Part shown: positions 1 through 11,554 of the stretch, piece by piece
How positions within the stretch are numbered: position 1 is the stretch's first letter
How the letters are laid out: every line of letters starts with the position of its first letter
Origin: Spisula solida
Lineage: Eukaryota > Mollusca > Bivalvia > Venerida > Mactridae
DNA length: 64,000 nucleotides
Direction of reading: 5' to 3'
Assembly (NCBI GenBank): GCA_947247005.1
Contig: OX365948.1
Coordinates: 1,984,001-2,048,000 of the forward strand
Made by a program: the position numbers and the translations under genes
The notes under the pieces: model-generated
What the model was told of the DNA's origin: nothing
Databases searched by the model: none
What the model saw: only the letters and a program-made list of their open reading frames with translations

Positions 1-539
1 AGAAGATACAAACAAATACACACATTGGACATACAGAACTATGCACCTGTCCCCGATCTCCCGTAGCATATCAAGTAGAAATATCATCTCAAATTGAGAT
101 TTTGCTATAATCAGAGTCGGAATTAGATATAAATACAGCACCTGAAATTGTAACTGTAATAAACTAAGAATAACATTTCTTATAAGTAATGCTAATTGTG
201 AGTCCATCCTCGTATGAAAATGAACACAAAGATACAATAGATGAGATCTTGCTCAGATAGAAATACTTAGGGAGATCGGGGTCTTGTTACTGTTTTATCA
301 CAGCACTTACAAAAACCGTAAACTTTAAACTACTGTTTTATTATTGAACAACTGCAAGTTGGGGACAGATATGGCTTACGGGCGTTCATTATATGAATCA
401 TTTTCAGTATTGCAGATTCCTTTACAATAATTTGGCGATGTAAATAATGCAAACGAATTTGAGCGTAAGTTTATGCTTTTCTTAAGTGTTTTTATAAAAC
501 AGTTAATAGATCTACCATATCTAACAATTGATATTACAG

Positions 540-745
540 GATCTGACATGGGTATTCACTCGGCAATATCAGGACTTGAAGGTTTAGATGAGACATTTGA
601 TGAAGACTCTCAGACTGCGTGGGTACCCGAGTATATAGAAGCTAGAAATACACTCGATCAGATGACAAATTCGTCCTATATGGTAGTAGGTAGTTTTAGA
701 GGAAACATTTACTTCAGCCGTATAAATGTCCCAGAATTTACTTAA
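540..745 (+). CDS. Possible exon of an unrecognised gene
   Basis: An open frame follows a reasonable splice acceptor (ATATTACAG ending at 539) and runs to a TAA at 743-745. The translation is acidic and coding-like (EGLDETFDEDSQTAWVPEY) and has no family I recognise. It may be a terminal exon, or the true donor may lie inside it, for example at the GTAGTA or GTAGTT around 680-690. It is on the same strand as the two coding-like segments at 1.6-2.1 and 2.4-2.9 kb and could belong to the same gene. The extent and the link are inference. Confidence 0.3.
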
Positions 746-1632
746 ATATGGTACTACTTGCAGTCCATGCCCATACTAAAAGTGTTGACTCAGTCATTTA
801 GCTTTTTCGCGTTTTAAACATAAAGTAGTTCATAGATTTTGTAGAGATGTTATATTATGTTAGGTCATGTGATCGCTTCTCTTGGCACACTCTCAGCTTG
901 TTCACTGTCAGTTATATAATAGGACAATCATATCAGTAGTGAACTCAATTACATCATGTACATAGTTAAACCATTGGACACTGCGATCATACACTGATCT
1001 AGAGGACACGGAACCCTGGATATTTTACAATAACGTGGTTAAATGATATTCAAGAGTTTTAAGATGCCTAGAGGGGCTGGCCCCAATTCCACGAAAAAAC
1101 TTAAGTAAATGCTCAGCCGAGTCTGCTATTTTAAAAACCTATTTTGTGGGTATAATGACTCAAATGTATATACTACTAGTATATATTGCTTCATCTCAGT
1201 CAAGATGCCAGTTTTACAGAGCAATACAATCATATAAAGTCCGATTTTTGCGATAAATAGTGTTTAACGTTATAAACATCTAAAGTAAAAAGCTCTAGTA
1301 CAAGGTTCATTATTGTCCATTACTGTTAGATTTCCATGAGCATTTCATACATAAATCACCTACTTTATTATAAATTGGCAAAAAAACACAGTTTCTGGTC
1401 ACATGATCAATCTACATCACAAGACTCAGCTGAGCAATAACTTGAGTTGTTTTCGAGGAAGTGGGCCTGATCCGGACAGCTCTCTAAGAAAAATAGCTTG
1501 TGAGATCCCCTTGAGCTAGCGGGGCCTTCCTGAGATAAAATAGGGGTCCGCTCGATTTTTTAAATTGAATTCGGTTGAATTTGATATATGGGACCTGATG
1601 AGACCTACCTGATGTACGTTCATTTGTTTCAG

Positions 1633-2100
1633 GATTACGAATTTACGGCTCAAACTATGATAAACAAACATGACACATTAGTCCAACCTGGTGATGATCG
1701 TCCGTACTTTGAACTGATGCAGTTCAGAATGGCCAAATCAGCTTACAATGCAACAGCAATGATAGCACGGAAAATGGCGTCTGGGATGACACGTAACTCG
1801 ACAAAAATGGTTGCAGCAGACGACGCATGCATGGTGTCCGGATCTATGGAATATTTATCACATGCGTTGAGTATGCTGGACCCAGAAATGGGATACAATC
1901 AAAACTACGGGATGATGGAGGTGGCAGATATTGTTGGAAACTTAACAAGGATTGCACTGAGCATGCGTCACTTTTACCCACACTTCGTTTGCTTGGAACG
2001 GACCCTTAGAAGACTAATGGGGTACCTAGAGCGATGGGAAAATGCTACTTACGACGAAAGGCAGATGATGGACATGGATTGGTTGTTTGACTCAGATCAG
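1633..2100 (+). CDS. Probable internal exon, unknown protein
   Basis: This 468-nt open stretch is flanked by TTGTTTCAG (ending at 1632) and GTATTG (from 2101), so it reads as a phase 0-0 internal exon of 156 codons. The predicted segment is methionine-rich and mixed in charge, starts DYEFTAQTMINKHDT and ends DMDWLFDSDQ, and shows no transmembrane segment or recognised motif. Its base composition is richer in GC than the surrounding DNA, which favours real coding sequence. A next exon could start at 2420 in the matching phase. Function unknown; a species-restricted or rapidly evolving gene is possible. Confidence 0.5.
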
Positions 2101-2419
2101 GTATTGTCGGCAAATGATAGATTTTTTTCATGATAACAATGTCTCTTGGGTTTGGAAGAACGGTTTACCATCTGAAATACATGTATATGCTCAACCAAAC
2201 TCCAAAAGTGCGTCTACAATTATAAATGCAAACCCCGTCGGTTATCTAAAATAGATGTATTGTCAAGCTAAAATATGGAGATAAAGAAAACCGGTCCACA
2301 TACATAATTATTACCGTTTCTGTCTTTTCCAAAAAGGACGGGTTAATGTTTGTTTTGTGATATCGTGATGCAAACTAGATACCAGTATACAAACTGTTAT
2401 TGAACATTTGGTTTTGAAG

Positions 2420-2917
2420 GTTGGAGACGCAAATCGTGCAGGCGACAACAGAATACAGTACAGCGGATGTGGTGCGAAACTGAACCATTGTTTAAAGAAA
2501 TTTCAAACAATTTGTCATGCAATGGAACCAATGAAACCTGTTGCAAGCTTAGAGGAAGTGAGAGTCGATGTATGTAGGGTTAGATTGTTGAAGCAGAAAG
2601 CCAAGGAACAGTACAGAATACTTGGTCTCCAGAAACTGAAGGAAAATATGATGAATGGGGACATGCGTGGTATGCTTGTACTGGATGATATTATATTGAA
2701 TGTATTGAAACTAAATCAAACTTTTAGGCATTGGTTACTCTTGAATGTGAACATTGACGACTTATTTACTGTTAGGGACAGCAGGTCCTGGCTACTAGCA
2801 GCAAGTTCAGGAACACTAAATATACACATCCGTCAAACTGTTTATATGGTCCGTATCACAACATATTTTAGCAAGCATGTTAATCTGTCACTTATAGTGA
2901 TCATGAATGTCAAATAA
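2420..2917 (+). CDS. Probable exon, unknown protein, 3' part uncertain
   Basis: The open frame begins after an AG (GGTTTTGAAG ending at 2419) in phase 0, matching the donor phase at 2100. The first about 110 codons look coding: a Lys/Arg-rich helical region (VRLLKQKAKEQYRILGLQKL), then an acidic-hydrophobic segment (LVLDDIILNVLKLNQTF). After about 2760 the translation becomes less protein-like, so the exon may end earlier, for instance at the weak donor AGCAG/GTCC near 2781. The stop at 2915-2917 may be intronic. No family recognised. Confidence 0.4.
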   Translation, partial: VGDANRAGDNRIQYSGCGAKLNHCLKKFQTICHAMEPMKPVASLEEVRVDVCRVRLLKQKAKEQYRILGLQKLKENMMNGDMRGMLVLDDIILNVLKLNQTFRHWLLLNVNIDDLFTVRDSRSWLLAASSGTLNIHIRQTVYMVRITTYFSKHVNLSLIVIMNVK

Positions 2918-4144
2918 ACATCGCCATAATATAGTACGTGTATCTCCGTAGTAATTAAAGAGAAAACAGATAAATTTTAATTTTCTCTTAAGCCATTTAT
3001 CATGCTGCTGCATAGTGTATTGTTTCGAAAAAAATAGTTACAAATTAAAATTAATATGCCCGTATATGTCGGGGTGTATGTCACTCACTTTAGGGACAGC
3101 GTAAGTTACCAACTAGTATCGTTACATTGATTTTAGTGATACGACACACCGTTATGTTGGCTTTTTATAAGCTAATACAAAATTACAAATGTATAAACAA
3201 CAACCATTCTATCATTTTCAGACTATTGTCGTAACGATCCAATTGCCCCGCAAACAGGTCCATTGACACTCTGGAAAATGGGTTTGTATTTCAATAACGT
3301 TTTACTTGAATCTGACGACAAAAAGAGGCATATTTTTGTGTGTTTTTTTCAGTCTGGAAATGGAAAAAATGCGCCATTTCTTTGTAGGCGCAAAGAAACT
3401 GGCACATAGAAAGTGCTTTCCTACCTATATATACAATGTAAATACCATTGCAAAAGAAAACTGGATTTTAAACAGTGAACTTGCCATTTTATCAAACTTC
3501 TCATTACTCGCATTCACAACCTGCAATTAAGGTTCTTAAAAAACAAGATAAAACTTTGGTTTCTTGGCATGTTACGATTTAATCATTATTAATCGATTAA
3601 TTATGTACGTTTTGCCTTGATCAATCATTCTAACACGATATGCGGATTAATCCATTAAACATAGAGCAGACCAAGCCATGTATTATTACCGCAATAAAAC
3701 ATGGTATCAAATTGGCTGTTACTATTTACGCCTCGTATCACGTGAACGTAAACTTTATTAATAAAAACTTTAACGGACCCGACTCCGACCGCGTGTTGCA
3801 CGAGTATCGAGTGCTACAGCTACGAAGCATTTTTAGAAACTCCAATAAACTCTCGAAATTAAGATTCATGAAAACTTCTGATAATCAATTCATTTATATT
3901 TTCATTTCATGAAATAGATACACTACCCTACTCGTGTTATTGAAATTGTTTCAATGTTTAAAATGTGTTATTTCCTTCAGAAAATTACGGAGGTCGTTTT
4001 CATTAAGGAGGGAGATAATTGTACCAACTAATAAGCCACTCAATTTCAGCATGGAATTATGTTAAATGTCAAATGGGTGAACATGGAATGCGCGCAGTTA
4101 AATAGTGCGGGATATTATCGTGTTTAGAATCGAAATAAAAACTC
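2918..4144. other. AT-rich stretch, no gene seen
   Basis: Short open frames occur by chance in this AT-rich DNA, but none has coding-like composition or splice context. No repeat structure was recognised. Confidence 0.5.
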
Positions 4145-4267
4145 TGTTCTTGTATTTTGTCGGTGAATAAAACACGGGCACTCGTTTGGTTACGGAAAAT
4201 TAAATCCGAATAATTTCCGCATCCGAACTCCTGCCCATGTTTTATTCACCGACAAAATACGGGAACA
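4145..4267. repeat. Foldback (MITE-like hairpin)
   Basis: Two arms of about 35 bp, around TATTTTGTCGGTGAATAAAA on the left and its complement on the right, enclose a short loop. It resembles the other small foldbacks of this window in size and design, but its sequence is not the same. Confidence 0.75.
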
Positions 4268-4769
4268 GATTGTTATTTCTTAAACTTAAATTATTTACAC
4301 TGATTCCGACCACTAAGGTTACTCAAAAAACACGCTGTAGATTCTTCAGTGCCCACCAAAAATCAGTATACTGTAAATAATTGTTGCAAAATTAAACTTT
4401 GTTAAATTATTCAATATCTGTTTACCAGATGGTCACAATTATACTAGTTTCATAAACTACAGTTACTAAATGAGTCAAAATAGAAACAGAAACAAAGATG
4501 AAGATGTTCGGAACTAAAATAACCATGTGATCAAACAGGCTGAATTTTCCATCTTTTTGTGACGAAGTTACCTTTCTAGAGGGACAAAGAAACTTCAGAT
4601 TTAGCACTTAGGGTACCAATTAATGTATGACCTTTCCATTTAATAAACAAAAATGTTTATTTTCTACTACTATACTGTTGCTTTACAGTTCTGCAAATTA
4701 TTATTACAGGCTAGTAAGTGGGCAAATAACATTTGTATACTTAATTTTAGTGGGTAGTGTAGATACTGC

Positions 4770-5300
4770 AAATGGCTTGAATTTGAAAAGAGACACTTCA
4801 CAAAAAGTGTTTCGCATTGAAAAAGAGCAACTTTTTACTGAAAAATAATGAATTCGTCTTTTATGAAGTCGTTCTGTATATTCTGCAAGAATTATTGATC
4901 AAAGCTCACAATTTTATCGATGCATTATTTTGAAATGAGCAATACATACATTCATGATTCAACACAATTATAACAAGCTACAAGCATACATGAGAACATT
5001 AGTTCTCATAATTATACACATAGAGAAGCAATATGAGAGATGTAGATTATAGAATACGTGGATCAAAATATCCATAATCAAATGGCATCGGGACAAATTC
5101 CGTCCACTACTAAAAAGATACACGGTAGATGGACTAGATTCCAGATACTGCGAATGGCTTGAATTTAAGAAGAAAGTGTTGCCATATGAAAATGAGACCA
5201 ATACTTGCTGAAAAATAATTAATTCGTCTTTTATGAAAGTGCTCTGTATAAACTGCAAGACAATTTATAAAAGCTCACAATTTTATCATTGCATTATTTT
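4770..5300. repeat. Diverged direct duplication, about 380 bp offset
   Basis: The segment 4770-4934 recurs at 5148-5300 with substitutions. Shared blocks include AATGGCTTGAATTT, CTGAAAAATAAT, AATTCGTCTTTTATGAA and AAAGCTCACAATTTTATC. It is a local duplication with no coding potential seen. Confidence 0.7.
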
Positions 5301-5427
5301 AGTTGCTATAGTGACCGACAGCCATTTACTGTCCAACATCAAATCAGGTCCGCGGAGTGTCCTAGTCCACATATACAGTTTATTAGTTATATATAGGAGA
5401 TATTTTGCGGACCCGTCGACATAAACT

Positions 5428-5601
5428 ATGCCTATTCCATGTATTCCAGTGGATGAACTATTTGGACAAGGTCACACTCAAGTCGTGTACAGAGGTACCC
5501 CAACACTGGACAACCATGGCGTCATGTGGAGAAAGGTGGCTGTATGTTCGTGTGACATGTGTAACCACAATAATCATACCAACATGTACCAAGGGCCGTA
5601 A
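5428..5601 (+). CDS. Small coding-like ORF, 57 aa, unrecognised
   Basis: ATG at 5428 to TAA at 5599-5601, with an in-frame stop shortly upstream. The translation is more protein-like than neighbouring frames (VDELFGQGHTQVVYRGTPTL, then a Cys/His cluster CSCDMCNHNNH). It could be an isolated exon or a gene fragment; the overlapping plus-strand frame of 102 codons is less convincing. No flanking splice site decides the boundaries and no family is recognised. Confidence 0.3.
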   Translation: MPIPCIPVDELFGQGHTQVVYRGTPTLDNHGVMWRKVAVCSCDMCNHNNHTNMYQGP

Positions 5602-7308
5602 CCAGGGACAACACCATCAGAAATCCGTACTGTATTTTAACACTAGAATAACAAACCAACTCAACGTACTCGAGTTATCTATATCATGTTATATTAAGCA
5701 TATGTACCACTGAGGAATTCCCCATCATACACATGTATCCCCAAAAGTACATGTTAGTGAATAGTCAGGGTCATAAACCTTCGAAGGGATGTTGTATCGG
5801 TATAGTTGTACCGTGGTGTTGTCTAATTAGAATCAATTTCAGTGGTTAAATTGTCCTTGTTTGATATCCGGTACTATGATCATCATGTTCTATCATGTTT
5901 CTTAGTATTTTGATCAGAAAACTACAAAGAATAACATTTAATTAGTGAAGTGTGTTTGGTTGTTTGGTGTACTGTTGTTTTATTTCGTTCAGTGTTTGTT
6001 CTATAATTATGTTTAGATTCTGTGTAGATTCATATTGTGGGCAAACTATTACTTTGTTGCAAGTCCTCGAATCGTTTCCAAATTTTTGATTAACCAAGTG
6101 TTCAGTCATGGTTAACAGCCGACATAAGACTTAACCTGTTTTCATTTGTGGTTATCGGTCGTTTAAATGGAGAGCCCCAATGCTTTGATTATTTCTCAGA
6201 GTACGGTTATAATTACACCCAAAATACTCCACTTTACACAGGGGTGTTTAATGGGCTCTGTTGAGTCAATGAGCTGTGGCTGACATCACAGGCCGAATGT
6301 AGCAGCCAACAAGCAACACAATGATCAGGTATTACAGTCGGCTGGACGGTGTCATGTCTGAAAGAAGATTTTAAGGTGGTACCTTTTCATGGAATTAAAT
6401 ATGAATCAATATTTATTGTTCTTATGCAAGCATCTACCAGCTTCTGAACATGCGAAGGACACATATGTCATAGGCGAACACAAGGTTCAATTCAGGAAAT
6501 CTAATCCTCATCTTTCCGTCCACACTCAACTAGCTGACAGCTAGGTGTCCAATTCTCTCGTACAGGTGCATTGTGCAATAAAATTAATGTATTTCTTAAT
6601 GTAAATGTTTATGATAGATATATATTCATTTAACCATTTATGTATATTGTTCTAATGCATTTTAATAAACTCATAGAAATAAACGTGCTATCATGTAAGT
6701 GTGTTAGTAAGCTTACTTTAATACCATGTGTTGTAAATGGAAATTTAGTCAGAGACTTTCATATTTACAACATATCAAGTTGTACACGGGCAAAGAATCA
6801 AAGAATACCCAACCTCATTAAAATCATATCCTAACATGTGCTTCATTCCTTAAAGCTGTTAGAGATCTGACAACACTACACTATATTCTTCATATGATCT
6901 TTGGTGACCCCGTGTATGGTCTTTGATACAGATAACATCAAAGTACTGATCTATGCATACGCTATATGTTCTACACAATGATCTTTGAACAGACTGATCG
7001 AAGCCAACGCATTGATGTCTTACAATACTGTGACAATCGCCCATACTTTCATTATTTACAGTGTATAAATACAAGCCATTACTACAGGGTACAGTGATAC
7101 GCTCATGCCTTGGTCAAAGTAAAACATGTATTCATAAGGCATTTCATAATATCTTTTTTTAATAAAATACAGTCCGGCGTATCGGTCACGACCACCTTCA
7201 GGAACAGCAACGTTGTTATTGTTTACAGGTTAAATATTGTTGAAAATGGTCTGATATGAGATACAGTAAAAACTGTTGGTAGTCTTGCAGACAGGTTTTT
7301 GATTACTC
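5602..7308. other. No gene recognised
   Basis: Non-coding in appearance. A segment near 6810-6835 (CATTAAAATCATATCCTAAC) resembles the arm of the foldback at 7309-7409 and a site near 14350, suggesting remnants of the same repeat family. Confidence 0.45.
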
Positions 7309-7409
7309 AATCTCATTAAAATCCGACCCTTATAATGCTTTACTACTTTCCGCTGATACAACAGCGTAAATGAATGGAGCAAATGTTAGGGTCTGATTTT
7401 AATGGGATC
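7309..7409. repeat. Short foldback
   Basis: Arms AATCTCATTAAAATCCGACC and, on the other side, its near complement (CTGATTTTAATGGGAT) bracket about 50 bp. Similar arm sequences recur near 6815 and 14350. Confidence 0.6.
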
Positions 7410-8599
7410 GATTGCTGAAACTAGGTCATTCAGCTTTTTGACAGCTGAGACTTGGGCAGTTCATTTTCTCATTCAGTTATATGTTGGGCATTGTGCCGTG
7501 TAATAGTGGTATGTGATGTTTTCATGATTTCTGTGCTCGGCTGGTTAATTTGAGCGCTGCCTTTTCTGACTGAATATCTATCTTTTTGAATGCAAACGCA
7601 GGAGGTCATTTTAGGGTCTGTATACCAATATATTTCCCACCAATAAGTTTGACAATGCTCCCAATCTGACCACAATCTCTCAAAGCATCTCAATCCGAGC
7701 TAAATCTTGGATCAAATATTATCTTATATGTTTGAATTTTTTTTCCGAGTTAAAAAATATATAATTAAACAGAAACATTGTTCTGAGTGTATTACAGTAA
7801 AATTTCATGACCTCTATACTCTGGTTCGAGTTAAACCACATTTTGAGATGAGATGTGTACTTGAAATGCTTCAGATCAGATCTAAGTCAACAGTCAAAAA
7901 GAAAAGCAGATTTTGTTATGGTTAATTTATTAGTATTTATCAAAATATAGTTTAATTATGCAAATGAATGATCAATTCAATATACCGCAGGCAAATCTCC
8001 AATAAACATCCAAAACAATGTACAGTAATATGGTTGCTATGGTGAACTGGTCAGACACAGAATAGTGAATAATATATGAGCAAGTTACAAATATAGAATA
8101 AACATTGTGGCAATGAAATTAACAAAATCTATGACAAACACAACCAATGCCTTACATGATACCCTAGTATAGATATACATGTAATTCTAATAATGCATTA
8201 AAAGGGGTGTAAATAACATTTTATGAAAAACAAGTTACCATTTGGAAACCTGAAGTGAAATAATACCTATGGAAACCAGTTTTTCAAAGAAGATCTCTAT
8301 AGCATTTGATCTTAAAGTAAATATGGGCGACATATTTGTTATCACAAGGAGGTCTACATTTTTGTATTAGATTTGATACTAACAGGGCATTCGTGCTTAA
8401 AGACAAAAGTTTTTCTTTGGGTGGTCACCTTGACCAAATTAACAGGAATAATGCACTGACCATGACCAAAAGGTCTAAGGACCATAGACCAAAGTTCTGT
8501 TAAGGTATTGAGCAGAAAAAACAGAAGGTGTGCTGGGCTGGTTCAGGAGCTATTCTTTTGTGTTATCTAGGCCCTGGCTGCATGGTTTGACCTTTTTAG

Positions 8600-9900
8600 C
8601 AGTATTCGTAGAATAAGGGGAGCTATTGCAGTCACCCGAGCGTCGGCATCGGCGTAACACTTTTGTTAAAGTTTAGGTACAGGTTTTTTAACCTCTTATA
8701 TTCTCTAAGTCCTTTGAGATATTGCTTTCATTCTTTGCATACTTGTTTGCCATCATGTCCCCAACCCATATGCAGGAGTAGGTAAGTCTATCAGGCATTT
8801 TGTTGAAATTATGCCTTTTTTATACTTAGTGCAAATAGTGCAAATGTTAAAGTTTAGGTACAGGTTTTTTAGCCTCTAATATCTTCATAGTGCATTGACA
8901 TATTGCTTTGATACTTTGCATACTTGTTCACCATCATGACCCCAACCCATACACAGGGGTAGGTAACTCTATTAAGCATTTTGGTGGAATTATGCCCCCT
9001 TTTTTCAACTTAGTGCAAATGTTAAAGTTTAGGTACAGGTTTTTTTACCTCAAATATTTTCAAAGTGCATTCACATATTGCTTTGCATACTTGTTCTCCA
9101 TCATGACCCCAACCCCTAAACAGGGGTGGATAACTCTATCGAGCATTTTGTTGAAATTAGGCCCCCTTTTGGACTTGGAAATGCATATGTTAAAGTTTAG
9201 GTACAGGTTTTTTAGCCTCTAATATCTTCATAGTGCATTGTCATATTGCTTTAATACTTTGCATACTTGTTCACCATCATGACCCCAACCCATACACAGG
9301 GGTAGGTAACTCTATTAAGCATTTTGGTGGAATTATGCCCCCTTTTTTCAACTTTGTGCAAATGTTAAAGTTTAGGTACAGGTTTTTTTACCTCAAACAT
9401 TTTCGAAGTGCATTCACATATTGCTTTGCATACTTGTTCTCCATCATGACCCCAACCCCTTAACAGGGGTGGATAACTCTATCGAGAATTTTGTTGAAAT
9501 TATGCCCCCTTTTTTCAACTTCCTGCAAATGTTAAAGTTTAGATACAGGTTTTTTAGCCTCTAATATTTTCATAGTGCATTGACATATTGCTATGCATAT
9601 TTGTTCTCCATCATGACCCCAACCCCTACACAGGGGTAGGTAACTCTATCAAGCATTTTGTAGAAATTATGACCCCTGTTTGACTTGGAAATGCAAATGT
9701 TAAAGTTTAGGTACAGGTGTTTTTACCTCTAATATCTTCAAAATGCATTGATATATTGCTTTGATACTTTGCATACTTAGAAGCCCCAACCACTACACAG
9801 TTAAGGGTAATGCATTTTGTTTTGAATATATAATGATTGAACTATCCTAGCATGGCGCCGCGAATAGTGGAGCGCGCTGTTCGTGGACAGCTCTTGTTAT
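8600..9900 (+). mobile_element. Hairpin-ended repeat element with about 170-bp internal array
   Basis: Seven imperfect copies of a unit containing GTTTAGGTACAGGTTTTTT recur near 8670, 8849, 9023, 9190, 9368, 9535 and 9700. Each also carries TTTGCATACTTGTTC and CATCATGACCCCAACCC. The array is preceded by a G+C-rich leader (AGTCACCCGAGCGTCGGC) and followed by GGCGCCGCGAATAGTGGAGC, which look like element ends. The plus-strand frames at 8908-9463 follow the repeat unit and are not genes. The design recalls non-autonomous Helitron-like or Pearl elements of bivalves; that assignment is inference. Confidence 0.65.
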
Positions 9901-10539
9901 GAAAGCAGTTGGTCATACGATGCTGTCATGGGTTTATATTAAAGGGTCTGTAGACAATGTTAGATGACTTGAATTAATTGTGTCAAGTTCAATCCACACA
10001 GCAGTTGGTGACATACATGTACATAGTTAATGGTACAAGTACTGGCATAACCATCTTCAGGAACAAGAAGATACCTCACGGTTCATATTGGGCACAAATT
10101 ATCCAACAAACCTATTTTATGAGGTTCGAAAGATCGATAGATGATTTTATTTCCTCACTTTTCGAAGCACATAAACAAAATAATTTTATTATTATATAAT
10201 GTACAAACATTCAAACTTATAACATACAATAAATTATCCTGCATTAATGATATTAAGCCTATCACTTATAAAAAAGTTACATTTAATGACAATGCGATTT
10301 TAATGACAATGAGTTGACATAAAACATATGATGTAAAGCCTTGTGTTTCAGAGTTCTAACTCTGCTATGGCTTTGATAGTATAACTAGAATTGTGTCCAT
10401 GAGACACGGATGCCCCCATTATAGCATATATCCTTTCAAATGGGGAAGGAGAGGGGCATAGCAGTTTGAAGTAATATCATTATTCAATTTCTTTAACCTT
10501 GTGGACTATAATTCCATTAAAAATATCAAAGGCCATCAT

Positions 10540-11425
10540 AATTAAATTAGAAGTAACAATAGGCCTTAATTCTGGTAAGAATCAACACAACAAAAATTCC
10601 ATCCTTTATGGTCACCTATACATTGAGGTTGTTCATCTGTAAAAGTTTATGTAGAGTTCAACACACAAGATTTTCACTATAGGGTATATGGTAAAAGTAA
10701 CAAAGGGCCATAACTCTGTTCAAAATTGACACAGCGAAAATTCCATCCCTTACGGTCATCTATACATTAAGGTTGTTCATCTGTGAAAGTTTAAAGAAAT
10801 TCCACCCAGTAGTTTATAAGAAGTTCAACCAACGAGATTTTCATTATAGGGTATAAAGTAAAAGTAACAAAGGGCCATAACTCTGGTCAAAATTGATGCA
10901 GCAAAAATTCCATCCTTTAAGATTATCTATACATTGAGGTTGTACATCTGTGAAAGTTTGAAGAAATTCACCCAGTAGTTTATGAGGAGTTCAACACACA
11001 AGATTTTTCACTATAGGGTATATAGTAAAAGTAACAAAGGGCCATAACTCTGGTCAAAATTGACACAGCGAAATTTCCATCCTCAATCTATACATTGAGG
11101 TTGTTCATCTGTAAAAGTTTGAAGAAATTCCACCCAGTAGTTTATGAGGAGTTCAACACACAAGATTTGTGTTACGTACAGACGTACGGACGGACAGACA
11201 GACGTACTCATGAGACGGTATTTGTGGGGTTTTCTTTTGTTGTTTCTTTTGTTTGGTTGCAACCCACTAGTAGCATTTTGCACCCCACAAGTGACGGAAT
11301 GAATGGAATCTAAAAATAGCCTATTGTTCCAGACCCCACAACTACCGGTGCATTCGTACGGACGTACGGAGAGCACCAATGCTAAATGCCCCCCACTTAT
11401 AAATAAGTGTGGGGGCACAAAAAGG
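10540..11425 (+). repeat. Dispersed repeat with about 175-bp tandem units
   Basis: Four units share TAAAAGTAACAAAGGGCCATA, ATTCCATCC and CTATACATTGAGGTTGTTCATCTG, then a GACGGACAGACAGACG tract near 11190. The right part has a small hairpin (CACTTATAAATAAGTG) and ends near GTGGGGGCACAAAAA. It lies just downstream of the PIGW stop codon. Confidence 0.65.
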
Positions 11426-11554
11426 GCCATAATTTTCAATATGATCAAGCAAAGGTTATATAATTAAGTTAATGGAGTGTGTTAATTTCTGTTTCACAAC
11501 TTGATTAAATAATATATATTTAGTATCGGATGCAATATCTATATTGTATTCATA

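Noticed and set aside
8908..9463. Two similar plus-strand frames of 104 and 76 codons
   Set aside because: They follow the 170-bp repeat unit and duplicate each other because the DNA is an array.
11083..11448. 121-codon minus-strand frame downstream of PIGW
   Set aside because: It runs through the dispersed repeat at 10540-11425 and has no splice or family support.
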